From positions 1-64,000 of the forward strand of contig MSJI02000941.1 in the NCBI GenBank assembly GCA_001931905.2: 64,000 bases of DNA, given 5' to 3'. Of this stretch, positions 33,984 to 44,112 are shown piece after piece (positions within the stretch are counted from its first letter, which is position 1; each line of letters begins with the position of its first letter). The notes beneath the pieces were generated by a model. That model was given only the letters and a program-made list of their open reading frames with translations. It made no database searches and had not been told where the DNA came from. The stretch comes from Cladosporium sp. IMV 00045. Lineage: Eukaryota > Ascomycota > Dothideomycetes > Cladosporiales > Cladosporiaceae. The translations under genes and the position numbers were made by a program.

Positions 33984-35231
33984 ATGGCTGCCTCAGACAA
34001 GGTTGTCACAAGACTGCACGATCTCGAGCTGGCGCCTTCAAATGGCCAGCGAGCAGAGGGTTACAACAGCACCCTCAGTGAAATCATCAGCGCCTTCTCT
34101 GGAAGTGAATTGGCAGCAAATCTAGTTGCCTACGTCCAAAGCATTCTCTCCGACAGCATCGGAGTTATTGCTTCACGACCACTTTTGTCATCATTCGTCG
34201 AGCAGTTTCGCAACCTCGAAGATAATGATGTCAAGATTGAGGCTGGCAACCAGATCATCCAGATACTCGCACCAAAGACCGTAAGCTTCGAGCAACAAGA
34301 CACAGACCTTAAATTTGCCCTCGCAGATGCATACGAAGCAGATGAAGATTTCACAAACTCCGCCAAGACCCTTCAGGTCATCACTTTGGACTCATCTCAG
34401 CGCGCCGTGAGCGACGATGAGAAGGCCAGTGTATGGATTCGCATCTGTCGCTGCTACCTTGAAGAAGATAACCCCACCAATGCGGTGGCATACCTCAACC
34501 GCCTCAAACAGATCATCTACAATGTGAACGACCAAGTCGTCAAGCTCCAGTTCCAGCTCTCACAAGCCCGCATCAGCGACTCTATGAACAACTTCCTCGA
34601 TGCTTCGTCTGCATACTACGCCCTCAGTCTCGAGCGTCTAATCGATGAAGAGGAGCGCCTGCACACCCTCTCTGCCGCCATCACCTGCGCTGTCCTTGGC
34701 CCTGCCGGTCCTGGCCGCGCTCGCCAGCTGGCGAAGCTCTACAAAGACGAGCGCGCCACCGACACCGCCGAATTTTCCATTCTCGAGAAGATCTTCCTCG
34801 ACCGCCTTCTCGCCCCGAGTGAGGTTGCCGCTTTCGCGGCCGGGCTCAAAGTCCACCAGCTGGCGAAGACTAGCGACGGTAGCACTGTCCTAGACAAAGC
34901 CGTTCTCGAGCACAACCTCCTCGCCGTCTCGCGCCTCTATCAGAATATCTCAATCTCTGCTTTGGGCGCTCTACTCGGCACTGATGCTGATCGCGCAGAG
35001 GCTTATGCCGCGGGCATGATCGAGTCAAACCGTCTCTCGGGTTCGATTGATCAGATTGATGGTGTCATCCACTTCAACACAAGGGAAGGAGGGAAGGACT
35101 CTGGTGCTATGGAATTGCGTGCTTGGGATGCTAACATTCAGGGCCTTGCTGAGGAGGTTGAGAAGGTGACGACTATTTTGCAACGGGAAGAAGCTGAGTG
35201 GTACGAAGCCCATGTTGCTCAGAAAGCGTGA
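33984..35231 (+). CDS. CSN4: COP9 signalosome subunit 4 (CsnD/CSN4)
   Basis: Single exon, 415 aa. The ATG at 33984 lies in a strong context (GTTACCATGG). The N-terminal two thirds are a helical TPR-like repeat array (TLSEIISAFSGSEL, FALADAYEADEDF, YYALSLERLIDEEERLHTL). Residues about 290-375 form the PCI domain (LDKAVLEHNLLAVSRLYQNI, then GALLGTDADRAEAYAAGMI and the winged-helix strand IDGVIHF). The gene length and order of motifs match CSN4. The COP9 signalosome removes Nedd8 from cullin-RING ligases in the nucleus and cytoplasm, and in filamentous fungi it links light and development to secondary metabolism. Confidence 0.94.
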   Translation: MAASDKVVTRLHDLELAPSNGQRAEGYNSTLSEIISAFSGSELAANLVAYVQSILSDSIGVIASRPLLSSFVEQFRNLEDNDVKIEAGNQIIQILAPKTVSFEQQDTDLKFALADAYEADEDFTNSAKTLQVITLDSSQRAVSDDEKASVWIRICRCYLEEDNPTNAVAYLNRLKQIIYNVNDQVVKLQFQLSQARISDSMNNFLDASSAYYALSLERLIDEEERLHTLSAAITCAVLGPAGPGRARQLAKLYKDERATDTAEFSILEKIFLDRLLAPSEVAAFAAGLKVHQLAKTSDGSTVLDKAVLEHNLLAVSRLYQNISISALGALLGTDADRAEAYAAGMIESNRLSGSIDQIDGVIHFNTREGGKDSGAMELRAWDANIQGLAEEVEKVTTILQREEAEWYEAHVAQKA

Positions 35232-35641
35232 GACATCAGAGATGGAGTCGACTTCTGCAGCAGGTAAACGCCACGAGCGGACGCGTGAGAGATGAATTAT
35301 GATAGCAATGGCATAGCATTTCTGCCTCCAGCATGCTCAAGTGAGCATCATGTCCCGGTCAACAGCCTCAACCTCAAGGGCATCCTGATTCACGGATCAC
35401 AGAAGGTTCACCTCAAACCAGTATCTCAACATCCAAACTTGACATTAACACATCTATCATTGCCTATGAATCCAGTCCGATCTACTTTCCCCCCTCTTGG
35501 AAAAAGTGCCAGAGTACTGCCCATTTTGACTTCAAAATTCCGTAATTTGGGTATGTCCTCTTGATGAGGAATGGAGAACCAAAGCAAAAACAATGGCCGC
35601 AGGCCTTTGAATCATCGCACACCGACTCAGACTCATCAATT
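35232..35641. other. Convergent intergenic 410 bp
   Basis: 3' UTR space between CSN4 and the subtilase gene. No gene seen. Confidence 0.5.
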
Positions 35642-38350
35642 TCACCCATAAGGTTCGTACCGCTCAAGACATTCAAGTACCCGTGCAAGTGCGTATTGCA
35701 AACGTGTGTCTCCACTGAAAACCCTTTGAGGGTCTTTCAGACCCAGCAGAGACCAAGGCCTGACGTGATAATAACCGTCGCTGGTTGGATCGCCACTCAT
35801 CTTTCCAAATACCGCAGCCATGCCTTCATACCGTTTGAGATCGGGTTCGACTTTGTCATGATCCTGTTTCTGTAGTCGCAGTAGTTCTAGCACCAACGCT
35901 GCTGTCCCCGCGGCGATGGGTGTGGCGAACGATGTGCCTTTGATGCTATCGAATCCAGGCAGAGGTCTCATGTCCCTGTCGAAAACAGCGATGTCTTCTC
36001 CAGGAAGCATGAAGTTGATCTTATGTTTGGATGGCCGTGGGTTGAATGCAGATCGGTGGCCAGTGGCTTTGCACGAATAGACACAAAAGACGGTCGGTTG
36101 GAATGCTGGAAAGGGCCCGTACTCTGGTGCAAAATCGGCGTCGTTCGATGCTGCCGCGAAGAGCAAGATGCCTCTTTGACGAGCTCGATCGATCTGCGCG
36201 TCCACATCTCGTTTGACTTGATCCCAGCCAAAAGACATGGAGACAATGTCAACCTTTTCATCAATCGCCCACTTCAGTGCAGCTGCGACGTGTTCTGAAC
36301 TTTGTCCGCGGGCACGTGGGTGTGCGATGTTTGCGATGTACACGTCAGCCTCAGGCGCCATCTGCATGAGCAGCGCCGCACACCGTGTCCCGTGGAAATC
36401 CTTTTTGCTGTCAACCCATTCGGCGTTCGCTCCAGTGAAATCCTTGTATTTGACACAGCGAGCACTGCGTTTCTTGAGCCACTTATTAGCATCTTCGTGA
36501 GCATCTCCGGGCCGGGCGAGGTTGATGCCAGAATCAAGGATTGCCACGCGAACTCGTTGTCGTCCTGGATTTGGGGCAACCGATTGGTCGAGAAGTCTGT
36601 GAGTGTACTTCCGAACATTTTTCATCCATCGATCAAAGCCCTGGGAGGATGATTGGCCTTCGTAAAGATCGCCTCCGGCCTCAGTCGTTGCATCAGAGTC
36701 TTTGGCAGGCGCCAATGAGCCTTGAACGGAGGAATGGGAAATGGGTTTTTGCACCGAACTCGGAGCCTTGCCGTTTTGCTGTGATGCCGGGCGCGGCTCT
36801 ACGTTGCGCCTTACCGGTGACACAGCTGCATTGTTCTCGCTCAATGAAGGCCCAGTGCCTTGTCCATGGGAAGACTCGCGGTCGCCGCCAGATGTGGTTT
36901 CAGTATCATTCGGTGCAATGACAGCAGGAGTGAGACCACCGGAGGATTTTGGTCCTGGCGTCCGCTTAGAATTTGATCCCAAAGCTGGTTTTTGTGTGTT
37001 GGGAGTAGTGCTTGGTCGTGAGATTTGACGCAAATTGCTAGTGTCGTTTTTTCCGGTGGAGTCTGACTTTTGCTCGACCTGCTTTCTACCTCGATTTTGC
37101 GAGGAACGTTGCTGTAGTTCTCGGCAGAGGTCGTTATAAGATTTCATTATTTGAGATTTCGCCACCAGAAATTCTTTGTCATTTATCGTTTTGGCCGGAG
37201 GCGTCTGAGGCGTCTTTAATGCTTGGTCGGTCGAGCCTGAGGTGTGTTCATTTTGCCCTTTGCGTCGGTCTTGCGAGAGGCGTGGCTGTTCTTCTCGGCG
37301 GAGGTCTTTACGCGATTGCACTATTTGAGATTTGGCGGCAAGAAAATCGTCGTTGGGTTTTGCAATTCCCTTCCCTGACTCCGGCATCGATGAGGCCGAC
37401 ATGGCGAGTTGGGGCGCGACCAAGTTGGTGGCTTGATCTTTCGCAGGCGTTGATTCTTTTTTACGTGTCTGAGGGATGGCAATCGGGTTTGTCGCTCGAT
37501 TTTGAGACGAAGGGAAAGAAGACTCCGTTGTAGGAGTGTGGGCCGGAGACGGACTGGCCTTGGATCCCGTGTCATTAAGCAGGGCGTGAGCAGCCTTAGA
37601 GGCCTTTTGGCTCTTCCTCCATGTTTTCAATTTCTTGAGATACACCTCGGTCTCTTGAGCAACATTCTCTACGATCTCTTTTTCTTCTCCAGTTAAGGAC
37701 TTGATCGCTTTCTCGTTGGTCTCGAAAAGTTTCTTTGCTTCAGAGAATCGTCTCATGCGGTATATTATGCTTGCATATCCGTGCCTTGCGTCTATGATGA
37801 CAGTATCCCGGGTGACTCCTTCACAAGATGCAGAGTCTAGTATCTGCTTGTAGAGCTTTTGAGCGTCGACGTACTCGTGAAGTCGTGCGAGCACAGCCGC
37901 CAGGCGGTTCTGCGATTTCCAGTTCGCCTGGGGACTGCTTTTGCCATCACTTCGCAGTTCGATGTTCATTCTGAGCAAGCCAGCTGCTTCCGTCAACTCT
38001 TGCTTACTCGACAGTGACTCATCTCCAGAGACTTCGTAAAGGTCATCCGCAAGGCTGTCACGGGCTCTGATCGTTGCTTCATCGCCAGTTTTGTATCCCG
38101 GCCTTCGTTCCAATCTCGCAAGGCATTCTCGATCACACTCAACGGCCTTGTCATACTGATTGAGACGAGCGCAGCAACTTGAGATCAGCTCGTAAAGATC
38201 AACAAGTTGGTCGATAGACATGAGGCTTCCATGGATCCGCAGCGCGTTCGAATAGATTGTTTTCGCGTCTTCATACCTGTGCTCCTCGAACTTTTTGTCG
38301 CCTTGTCCGCAAAGCGAGCTTAACGCTTCTTCGTCTGCGAGCCCTCCCAT
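35642..38350 (-). CDS. TPR plus subtilisin-like serine protease (S8), NLR-like signalling protease candidate
   Basis: Single exon, 902 aa, ATG at 38350, no signal peptide, so cytosolic. Residues 1-245 are helical with TPR-like units (YEDAKTIYSNALRIH, YDKAVECDRECLARLERR, YVDAQKLYKQILDSA, FSEAKKLFETNEKA). Residues 250-570 are a Ser/Pro/Gln-rich disordered linker holding a two-copy repeat. Residues 595-820 are an S8 domain: Asp606 in VAILDSGIN, His653 in DFHGTRCAAL, oxyanion Asn736 in AAASNDADF, and Ser807 in IKGTSFATPIAAG. The triad is complete, so it should be active. The intracellular repeat-plus-protease layout is that of fungal immune-type effectors, including partners of gasdermin-like proteins (HET-Q2 type). 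Divergent neighbours are a membrane protein and a 285-aa candidate target. Confidence 0.9.
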   Translation of the reverse strand: MGGLADEEALSSLCGQGDKKFEEHRYEDAKTIYSNALRIHGSLMSIDQLVDLYELISSCCARLNQYDKAVECDRECLARLERRPGYKTGDEATIRARDSLADDLYEVSGDESLSSKQELTEAAGLLRMNIELRSDGKSSPQANWKSQNRLAAVLARLHEYVDAQKLYKQILDSASCEGVTRDTVIIDARHGYASIIYRMRRFSEAKKLFETNEKAIKSLTGEEKEIVENVAQETEVYLKKLKTWRKSQKASKAAHALLNDTGSKASPSPAHTPTTESSFPSSQNRATNPIAIPQTRKKESTPAKDQATNLVAPQLAMSASSMPESGKGIAKPNDDFLAAKSQIVQSRKDLRREEQPRLSQDRRKGQNEHTSGSTDQALKTPQTPPAKTINDKEFLVAKSQIMKSYNDLCRELQQRSSQNRGRKQVEQKSDSTGKNDTSNLRQISRPSTTPNTQKPALGSNSKRTPGPKSSGGLTPAVIAPNDTETTSGGDRESSHGQGTGPSLSENNAAVSPVRRNVEPRPASQQNGKAPSSVQKPISHSSVQGSLAPAKDSDATTEAGGDLYEGQSSSQGFDRWMKNVRKYTHRLLDQSVAPNPGRQRVRVAILDSGINLARPGDAHEDANKWLKKRSARCVKYKDFTGANAEWVDSKKDFHGTRCAALLMQMAPEADVYIANIAHPRARGQSSEHVAAALKWAIDEKVDIVSMSFGWDQVKRDVDAQIDRARQRGILLFAAASNDADFAPEYGPFPAFQPTVFCVYSCKATGHRSAFNPRPSKHKINFMLPGEDIAVFDRDMRPLPGFDSIKGTSFATPIAAGTAALVLELLRLQKQDHDKVEPDLKRYEGMAAVFGKMSGDPTSDGYYHVRPWSLLGLKDPQRVFSGDTRLQYALARVLECLERYEPYG
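37091..37351 (-). repeat. Two-copy internal repeat in the subtilase linker
   Basis: Residues 334-362 (DDFLAAKSQIVQSRKDLRRE onwards) and 391-420 (DKEFLVAKSQIMKSYNDLCR onwards) of the S8 protein are copies, with matching DNA (e.g. ctatttgagattt versus ttatttgagattt and ttctcggcRgaggtc). The period is about 171 bp. It lies in the linker between the TPR and protease domains, so copy number may vary between strains. Confidence 0.75.
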
Positions 38351-38763
38351 ATCTGTTCGGTTTGACGGCAGGCATGATAGAGTCAGCGGGAGGATGCAAG
38401 CACTTTATGGGGCTGGCTGGGCTGTATAGCTGCATTGAGGTACGCCGTGATTCGCTATATAAGCGAGCCAGCGCGAGGTGTTCCCAGCCCCCGCCTCTAA
38501 GCAGATGCTATCTATACTCATCCAGTCCAAAATGGTGCTCAGGTCGTTCCGGATAGCCTTTTTCTTTCACTGCTCAGATTTCTTGTCAGTGTTCATTTGT
38601 ATGAGCAGAAGACCATTCATACGATTCCATATTGTATATCTCGTTCTGTGCACTTTTCTTCAATCATCCCTTCGATGATATTTACACCACTACTTTTGGT
38701 CGACTGCCACCGTGGTACAGATAAATAATCGACAATCGAAAACGAGACCCGCATGGTTGCTCA
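38351..38763. promoter_or_regulatory. Divergent promoter subtilase/membrane protein
   Basis: 413 bp between start codons. A near-palindromic CGCTATATAAGCG at 38453-38465 gives a TATA-like box about 105 bp upstream of the subtilase ATG and about 300 bp upstream of the membrane protein ATG. One inducible element could serve both directions; this is inference. Confidence 0.4.
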
Positions 38764-39735
38764 ATGACGGTCGCAGGGAGCGGGCCGGCAACCACTGCAA
38801 TTATTCAAACAGCCAATTGGGTCACAGTCACTCTCAAAAGCGCAACCAACACACCGACTGCGACTTCAGAAGATGCACCAGTGCAGAAAAAGGAGACTGA
38901 AACTGCGCAAACCGCGTTGCCCTCTGGCCTTGATCTTACCCAGATCGGAGGAATTTTCATCGGTGTGCTATGTTTCATCGTGGTGGCCGCTCTTCTTTGG
39001 TTCTTCTGCGTAGCTCGGCGAAGTGCTCGTCCAGTGTCACCAAGACCCACGGAAGGTGGTGTTTCTGGAAATCCGTCACCATACAAATGGCCCGACTTAC
39101 CGAAAAGACCTCAGCATCATCAACGAAACACGGCAAGCGCGTCATCTCCCGCACCAACCGAGCACGGCAAATCTGATCGCCGGTCAACCTCAAAGGTCAA
39201 ATTCACTGAGAAGCCGAAACCACCACGCAACCCTGGACCGACTCCAAGAGCGCCACATCCTCAACAAGACTTCACGCAGGAACAACCTCACCCCTTACCG
39301 TCGGTACCACTGTCGGCGAAGCACCCACAGCAACCATCAGTTGCATTTGAACTTTTCCCAGGAGGACAGCCGCCACCCGAAATGCGGCGAACGAGGACTG
39401 GTTTCGTAGAAGTCGAAACAGGACAAGCGGAATGGACGACGAGAGAAGAGGGCCTCATCAAACCACGTAGTGTTGTGCCGGCCTTTCCCAAAGCAGTTCT
39501 TCCCAAGAACATTGCGATTCAAACGAGCAGCAAGGGCGAGAAAAAGGGTCTAGGAGTTTGGAGAAAGTCGAACCGGAGGACCCGTCCGAATCCACGACCT
39601 CCACTATCCGTCCGAACGGTGGTACCAGTCGTGGAAATAATTGATGGCCTCTCATCGGAGGAGTCGGTTTCAGAAGGAACTTCGGAAAGCTCGAGCTCAA
39701 GCAACAATGACGCGGCAAATTTGACTTCTGGTTAA
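38764..39735 (+). CDS. Single-pass membrane protein with Pro-rich cytoplasmic tail
   Basis: Single exon, 323 aa, ATG at 38764. A short Ser/Thr/Ala-rich N-terminal part (residues 1-58, no clear signal peptide) precedes one transmembrane helix near 60-84 (IGGIFIGVLCFIVVAALLWFFCVARR). The basic ARRSAR after the helix predicts a cytosolic C-terminus. The tail is Pro/Arg-rich and ends in a Ser run (SESSSSSNNDA). The layout resembles fungal Mid2/Wsc-like or MHC-like single-pass sensors, but there is no WSC or other named domain. It sits between the subtilase and the 285-aa gene, which may be coincidence. Confidence 0.65.
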   Translation: MTVAGSGPATTAIIQTANWVTVTLKSATNTPTATSEDAPVQKKETETAQTALPSGLDLTQIGGIFIGVLCFIVVAALLWFFCVARRSARPVSPRPTEGGVSGNPSPYKWPDLPKRPQHHQRNTASASSPAPTEHGKSDRRSTSKVKFTEKPKPPRNPGPTPRAPHPQQDFTQEQPHPLPSVPLSAKHPQQPSVAFELFPGGQPPPEMRRTRTGFVEVETGQAEWTTREEGLIKPRSVVPAFPKAVLPKNIAIQTSSKGEKKGLGVWRKSNRRTRPNPRPPLSVRTVVPVVEIIDGLSSEESVSEGTSESSSSSNNDAANLTSG

Positions 39736-39986
39736 CGAGGCCAAGTATCGTGCTTGTCTCGTTTGTTGTATCGCGTCGAGAACTGCGGATTTGCGAACTG
39801 GCAGGATGGAAAGCACTGCTTACCAATTCGGCGAGGAGGCGCTTAGCTGGCAGGGGTGCGATAGCCGAATCGATTTAGCCGCTGCTTGTGCGCTGTCATT
39901 GCATTGCATTGCAGCTCCAGCCACTGGCAGAAATCTATAGAGGGTCTTCGAGCCCCTCCACCAACCTGCAAACCATACTCCACAGA

Positions 39987-40844
39987 ATGCCGTACCCTCC
40001 TAGTGCCAAAGCCGTTTGGTTTCTTCCTCGCACGCGCGATCGACCTCCAAAGGGCGCCATAGTGCTCGGCGCGATTTTAAGATCTCCATGGGACCCTGAA
40101 GAACCGCTCAATGACGACCCACCACCGCCGATCCCTCATGAAAACATCCGGCGTCACGAGGAACCTTCGTGGTCATGGGCTCGTGAGCTCGAGAAAGAAG
40201 CCGGTGGGGGCGTTTTCGCCAGTTTCTTGCAATTTCTTGGTGCCGGTGGGGAAATAGACGGCACACTGGGACGCAGGAATACCGAGATATACGACGCAGA
40301 CCGTTTGACGACCGAGATCTTTGTCCCCGACAAGCGATATCTTGAACGAAGTGTTCAGGACGATGGGGTTCGAGACGCGCTCGTCAACGCAAGCCGCGGT
40401 TCGAAAGTTTTCATGGTGACTGGGTTGAAGATTGCATACGGGGCGACAAGAGCCGTGCAGACTCTAGAGAAGCGCAGCATGCACGTTCAAGTTGGTGGCG
40501 ATATAACCGCCCTCTCTGTACCCTTGACAGTCGGTCCAATAGGCCATTGGTCTTCCAGCGTCAGAGAGGCGTTGTCAGCGGGAAAGTCTGACTTTGTATT
40601 CGGCTTCAAGCTCATGCAGCTGAAGTACAAGAAGGGTAGCTTAGCCAGCAAAAGCTACGACCGAGGTGCTCAGTTTGGCGTTGATGAAGCTCTGGATAGC
40701 GGTAGCGAAGAAGATGTGGATTTCGGTGCGTTTGAACTTGCAGCCGTGGAAGACACGTCGAGCCAGGATTTTGGCATGAACAGCGTGTCTGTTGCCTCTG
40801 CCGAAAATGGCGGAGATGAGGTCGTGTACTTTCGTCCGATCTAA
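39987..40844 (+). CDS. Conserved-looking fungal protein, candidate gasdermin-like pore former
   Basis: Single exon, 285 aa; ATG at 39987 (the frame is open upstream only from a GTG at 39888). No signal peptide. The sequence alternates short strands and Gly-rich turns: AIVLGAILRSPWDPEEPLN near 24-42, GVFASFLQFLGAGGEIDG near 75-92, SKVFMVTGLKIAYGA near 139-153, and SDFVFGFKLMQLKYKKG near 201-217. A last stretch of about 68 residues is acidic and probably disordered (DSGSEEDVDFGAFE). A globular beta-rich body with a removable C-terminal tail, about 280 residues, cytosolic, and 1.6 kb from an S8 protease, fits fungal gasdermin-like HET-Q1 proteins. I cannot confirm homology by eye, so treat the function as a hypothesis and the gene as real. 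Confidence 0.65.
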   Translation: MPYPPSAKAVWFLPRTRDRPPKGAIVLGAILRSPWDPEEPLNDDPPPPIPHENIRRHEEPSWSWARELEKEAGGGVFASFLQFLGAGGEIDGTLGRRNTEIYDADRLTTEIFVPDKRYLERSVQDDGVRDALVNASRGSKVFMVTGLKIAYGATRAVQTLEKRSMHVQVGGDITALSVPLTVGPIGHWSSSVREALSAGKSDFVFGFKLMQLKYKKGSLASKSYDRGAQFGVDEALDSGSEEDVDFGAFELAAVEDTSSQDFGMNSVSVASAENGGDEVVYFRPI

Positions 40845-42268
40845 GAATGGTTGCTTTTCTGCATGCCATCTCTTGTTTGGGCGAGTGTCGTGAAATGCAC
40901 CGTTGAGAGCAATCAAGTCTTAGTCGCATGCTTTGTCTTCGCAATGCATATACGAATCCAGGTTCAAATTCCCGACCCGAAAGAATGACGGTTGTCCTAG
41001 TGTCTTGTTAAGTGGTATGACTGACCTCATGCCGTCAAAGACCAGACCAGAGTCCAGCAGCTCGGCTTATGCGAATCATTGCATCCAATTTCGCGGCCAG
41101 AGAGCCAGTGAGCAGTGATCTGGTAGGGATGGATTCCAAAATTCCTCTTCGCAGCGACGATGCCTCCTACATCTCGCTCGGCCCTTCACACTCGAAGTTG
41201 TCGCGGGCGGTGTATGTGAACTAGCTCGACATGTCGGTACAAGACTCGCCTGACCAAGCACCTCGAGCTGTCCAATGACTACACGAGTATTTCCTATCAT
41301 GACTTTGACTACCCAGAGAGTCAGTCTCGAAACGGGAGGCTGCGGTGTTTCTCACGTCGGTTTGTCGTTTGAAGTCGACACATCACGCACGAGCCATTGC
41401 CCCTGGTCGTGACATCATGTTTCTTTGGAAGGATTCCCATTCGGATCTCTAAAAGCGACATTGTATTCTTCAATACTGAAGCCACATCAATCCCCGCATA
41501 ACTCGCATCTGCTGTCAGTCGATATCTCGAAGACTGGCTCGGATCTATATGGAGGTCGATGATGTCTGAGATGGATATGCACACGTAATAGTCGCAGCTA
41601 AGACACCAGTATGGACGGAGTGAGTCCCGAAGAACAATATGTTGCCCATCAATGATATTGCTGACCACAATTGTTCGCTCAATGATTGATGCTGGAGAAC
41701 GCAAACATGACATCTGCATCACCGTCATTGGCTGGGAAGTGAGTCCGATCCCCAGAACCCTGACCCGCCTCCACACCGTCTAAACATCTCCCTCCAGAAC
41801 TTCTACACATGGTATGCGTCATGACAACCGCATGTTGACACGCTGCGCGCGACTCTACATTTGTTGAGTCTCTCGCTTACTGCTGTGCCATCACATAAGG
41901 TAGCATTCATCTCAAGCTGTGATCGGTAGAGTGGCCGACTATGAATGCCTCGGCAAGGCTGCGAGCATATTCAGACGTGGTATCTATGTCATCAGGAATA
42001 CGCACCAGCAACGGCATCAATGTCATATTCATTGACCCCGCTGCATTGTCTTATAATCATCATGATGACAGCTCCATATGCCATCTATGCCCGATCACGC
42101 GTATCCACACGCGTCAGGACTGCCATCAACAGGACCGACGCCTGACACGGCCGCTTTCATCGTCTCTACATAAATCCTGGAGGTAGGTTCTCCCGTCCTT
42201 CGCCTCTCTTCATCCTTCGTTTGGCGTGTATGGATTCGCTTCCAGTCAGGCAAACTCAAGATTCCACC
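40845..42268. other. Intergenic 1.4 kb upstream of catalase
   Basis: No gene supported. An ORF of 151 codons on the minus strand (41321-41776) lacks domain content and codon character. The stretch probably includes the catalase promoter. Confidence 0.5.
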
Positions 42269-44112
42269 ATGAGCTCAATCAATACTTCCCTTCCCGAGGG
42301 CCGCGGCCCCCGCTACTCACATATGCAGTCTGCGAACGAAGGACCGATGGACATTATCGCCAAAGCATCTGGCCATGTCAGCGGAGGGAAGAGGGAAGAT
42401 GATGCACCCTATTTCACCAACAATGAGGGTCACCCAATCCCCGACCCGGCACACAGCAAGAATGTCGGCGGCATCCCCTTGATGTCGGACGTGCACCTCA
42501 TGCAGAAGCAGCAGCACTTCAATCGATCCAAGAACCTTGAGCGCATGGTACATCCTTGCGGTTCCGGTGCTTTTGGCTATTTTGAGACCACTGCAGATGT
42601 GTCAGACATGACAAAGGCGGACTTCCTACAGCGTCCTGGTGAGCGTACGCCTGCTTTTGTACGCTTTTCTACAGTGACATTGGGCCGGGAGTTCCCCGAC
42701 GAGGCTCGCAACCCCAGAGGCTTCGCTATCAAGCTTTACACCGGCGAGGGCAACTACGACATCGTCGGACTCAACTTCCCGGTCTTCTTCTGTCGCGATC
42801 CCATCCAAGGACCGGACGTCATTCGCTCTCAAGCTCGCAACCCGAAGAACTTCTTGCTTGACTATGACGCGACTTTCGATCTGTTGGGAAATACACCAGA
42901 GGGTAACCATGCTGGACTGATGTTCTTTTCTGATCACGGTACGCCGGATGGTTGGATCAACGAGCATGGATACGGATGCCATACGTTCAAGTGGGTGAAC
43001 AAGGTACGTTGACTATCCTGACCGCATCTAGAGGAATGAGAGTTTGTGAAAAGTGCTGACAATTCATGGTAGAATGGAGAATTTGTTTACATCAAGTACC
43101 ACTTTATCGCAAAGCACGGACAGAAGCAATTGAGCCAACCAGATGCCATCAGAATCTCTGGCGAGAACCCCGACTACTCAAAGCAACAACTATGGGACAC
43201 TATCGAGAGCGGAAAGGAGATCGAGTGGACTGCCAAGGTCCAGGTCATGAAGCCCGAGGAAGCAGACCCAGAGAAGCTGGGCTTCGATCCTTTCGATGTT
43301 ACCAAGGTTTGGCCTCGTGGCGAGTTCCCAATGCATGACATTGGCCGCTTGGTCCTGAACAAGAACCCAGAAAACTATCACCGTGATGTCGAGCAGGCCG
43401 CTTTCTCGCCTGGCTCCATGCCGCCTGGTATTGAAGATTCCCCAGACCCTCTCTTGCAGCACAGAATGTGGTTCTACCGCGACGTAAGTCATCCAAAACG
43501 CATACTCTATGAAATCGCAGGACTAACACTGCACAGGCCCAATACCACCGTGTCGGTATCAACCTTCACCAAATCCCCGTGAACTGTCCTTTCATGTCTG
43601 GCTCGCTCAGCTCTCTGAACCCAGACGGGCCGATGCGCGTAGACGCCAACCATGCTGGCGGCAAGCAGTACACGCCCAACAGCTTCGCACACAAGTTCCG
43701 TCCAGACGCCGCAGAGGCCCCGTACAAGCTCTCCGACAACATCGTGTCCCGCAAGAGCCACTACTACCACGAAGGAAAGCTGAGCGAGTACGATCAGCCT
43801 CGCGAGCTTTACAAGCGCGTGATGGATGACAAGGCGCGCTCCAACCTGCACTCCAACACAGCCAAGATGCTGTCCCATGTCAATTACCCGATCATTTCGA
43901 AGAGGTATCTGGCCCAGATCTACTGCATTGCGCCGGAGTATGCCAAAGGTGTTTACGATTTGACCAAGTTTAAGCATGAGAGGTTCGATTTCAGCGAGGT
44001 CGAGAAGGAGAGTAAGAATGCTCCGACGATGAAGAAAGAGCCCAAATTCAGGCCCGGCGAGGGTAACCGCTTGACTGGTCTTGTGCCGAACGCACCTTTC
44101 TATGGAGCATAG
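42269..44112 (+). CDS. Catalase (monofunctional haem catalase)
   Basis: Exons are 42269-43003, 43073-43483 and 43537-44112 (introns 69 and 53 nt, both phase 0), giving 573 aa. The ATG at 42269 (TCCACCATG) was preferred over a weak-context in-frame ATG at 42230, which would add 13 residues. The distal His is His95 in RMVHPCGSGAFGYFE, and the distal Asn lies in GLNFPVFFCRD. The proximal Arg376 and haem-ligand Tyr380 lie in HRMWFYRDAQYHRVG. The haem-pocket HRVGINLHQIPVN and the C-terminal wrapping region are present. The distal motif departs from the common VVHAKGAGAFG. There is no signal peptide and the end (PFYGA) is not a peroxisomal SKL signal, so it is probably cytosolic. It converts hydrogen peroxide to water and oxygen. 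Confidence 0.93.

Noticed and set aside
40920..40985. Possible tRNA (GGTTCAAATTCC resembles a B box)
   Set aside because: The flanking bases do not form a T stem and no anticodon or acceptor stem closes.
41321..41776. 151-codon minus-strand ORF upstream of catalase
   Set aside because: No recognisable motif and unlike neighbouring genes in codon use; could not be supported.
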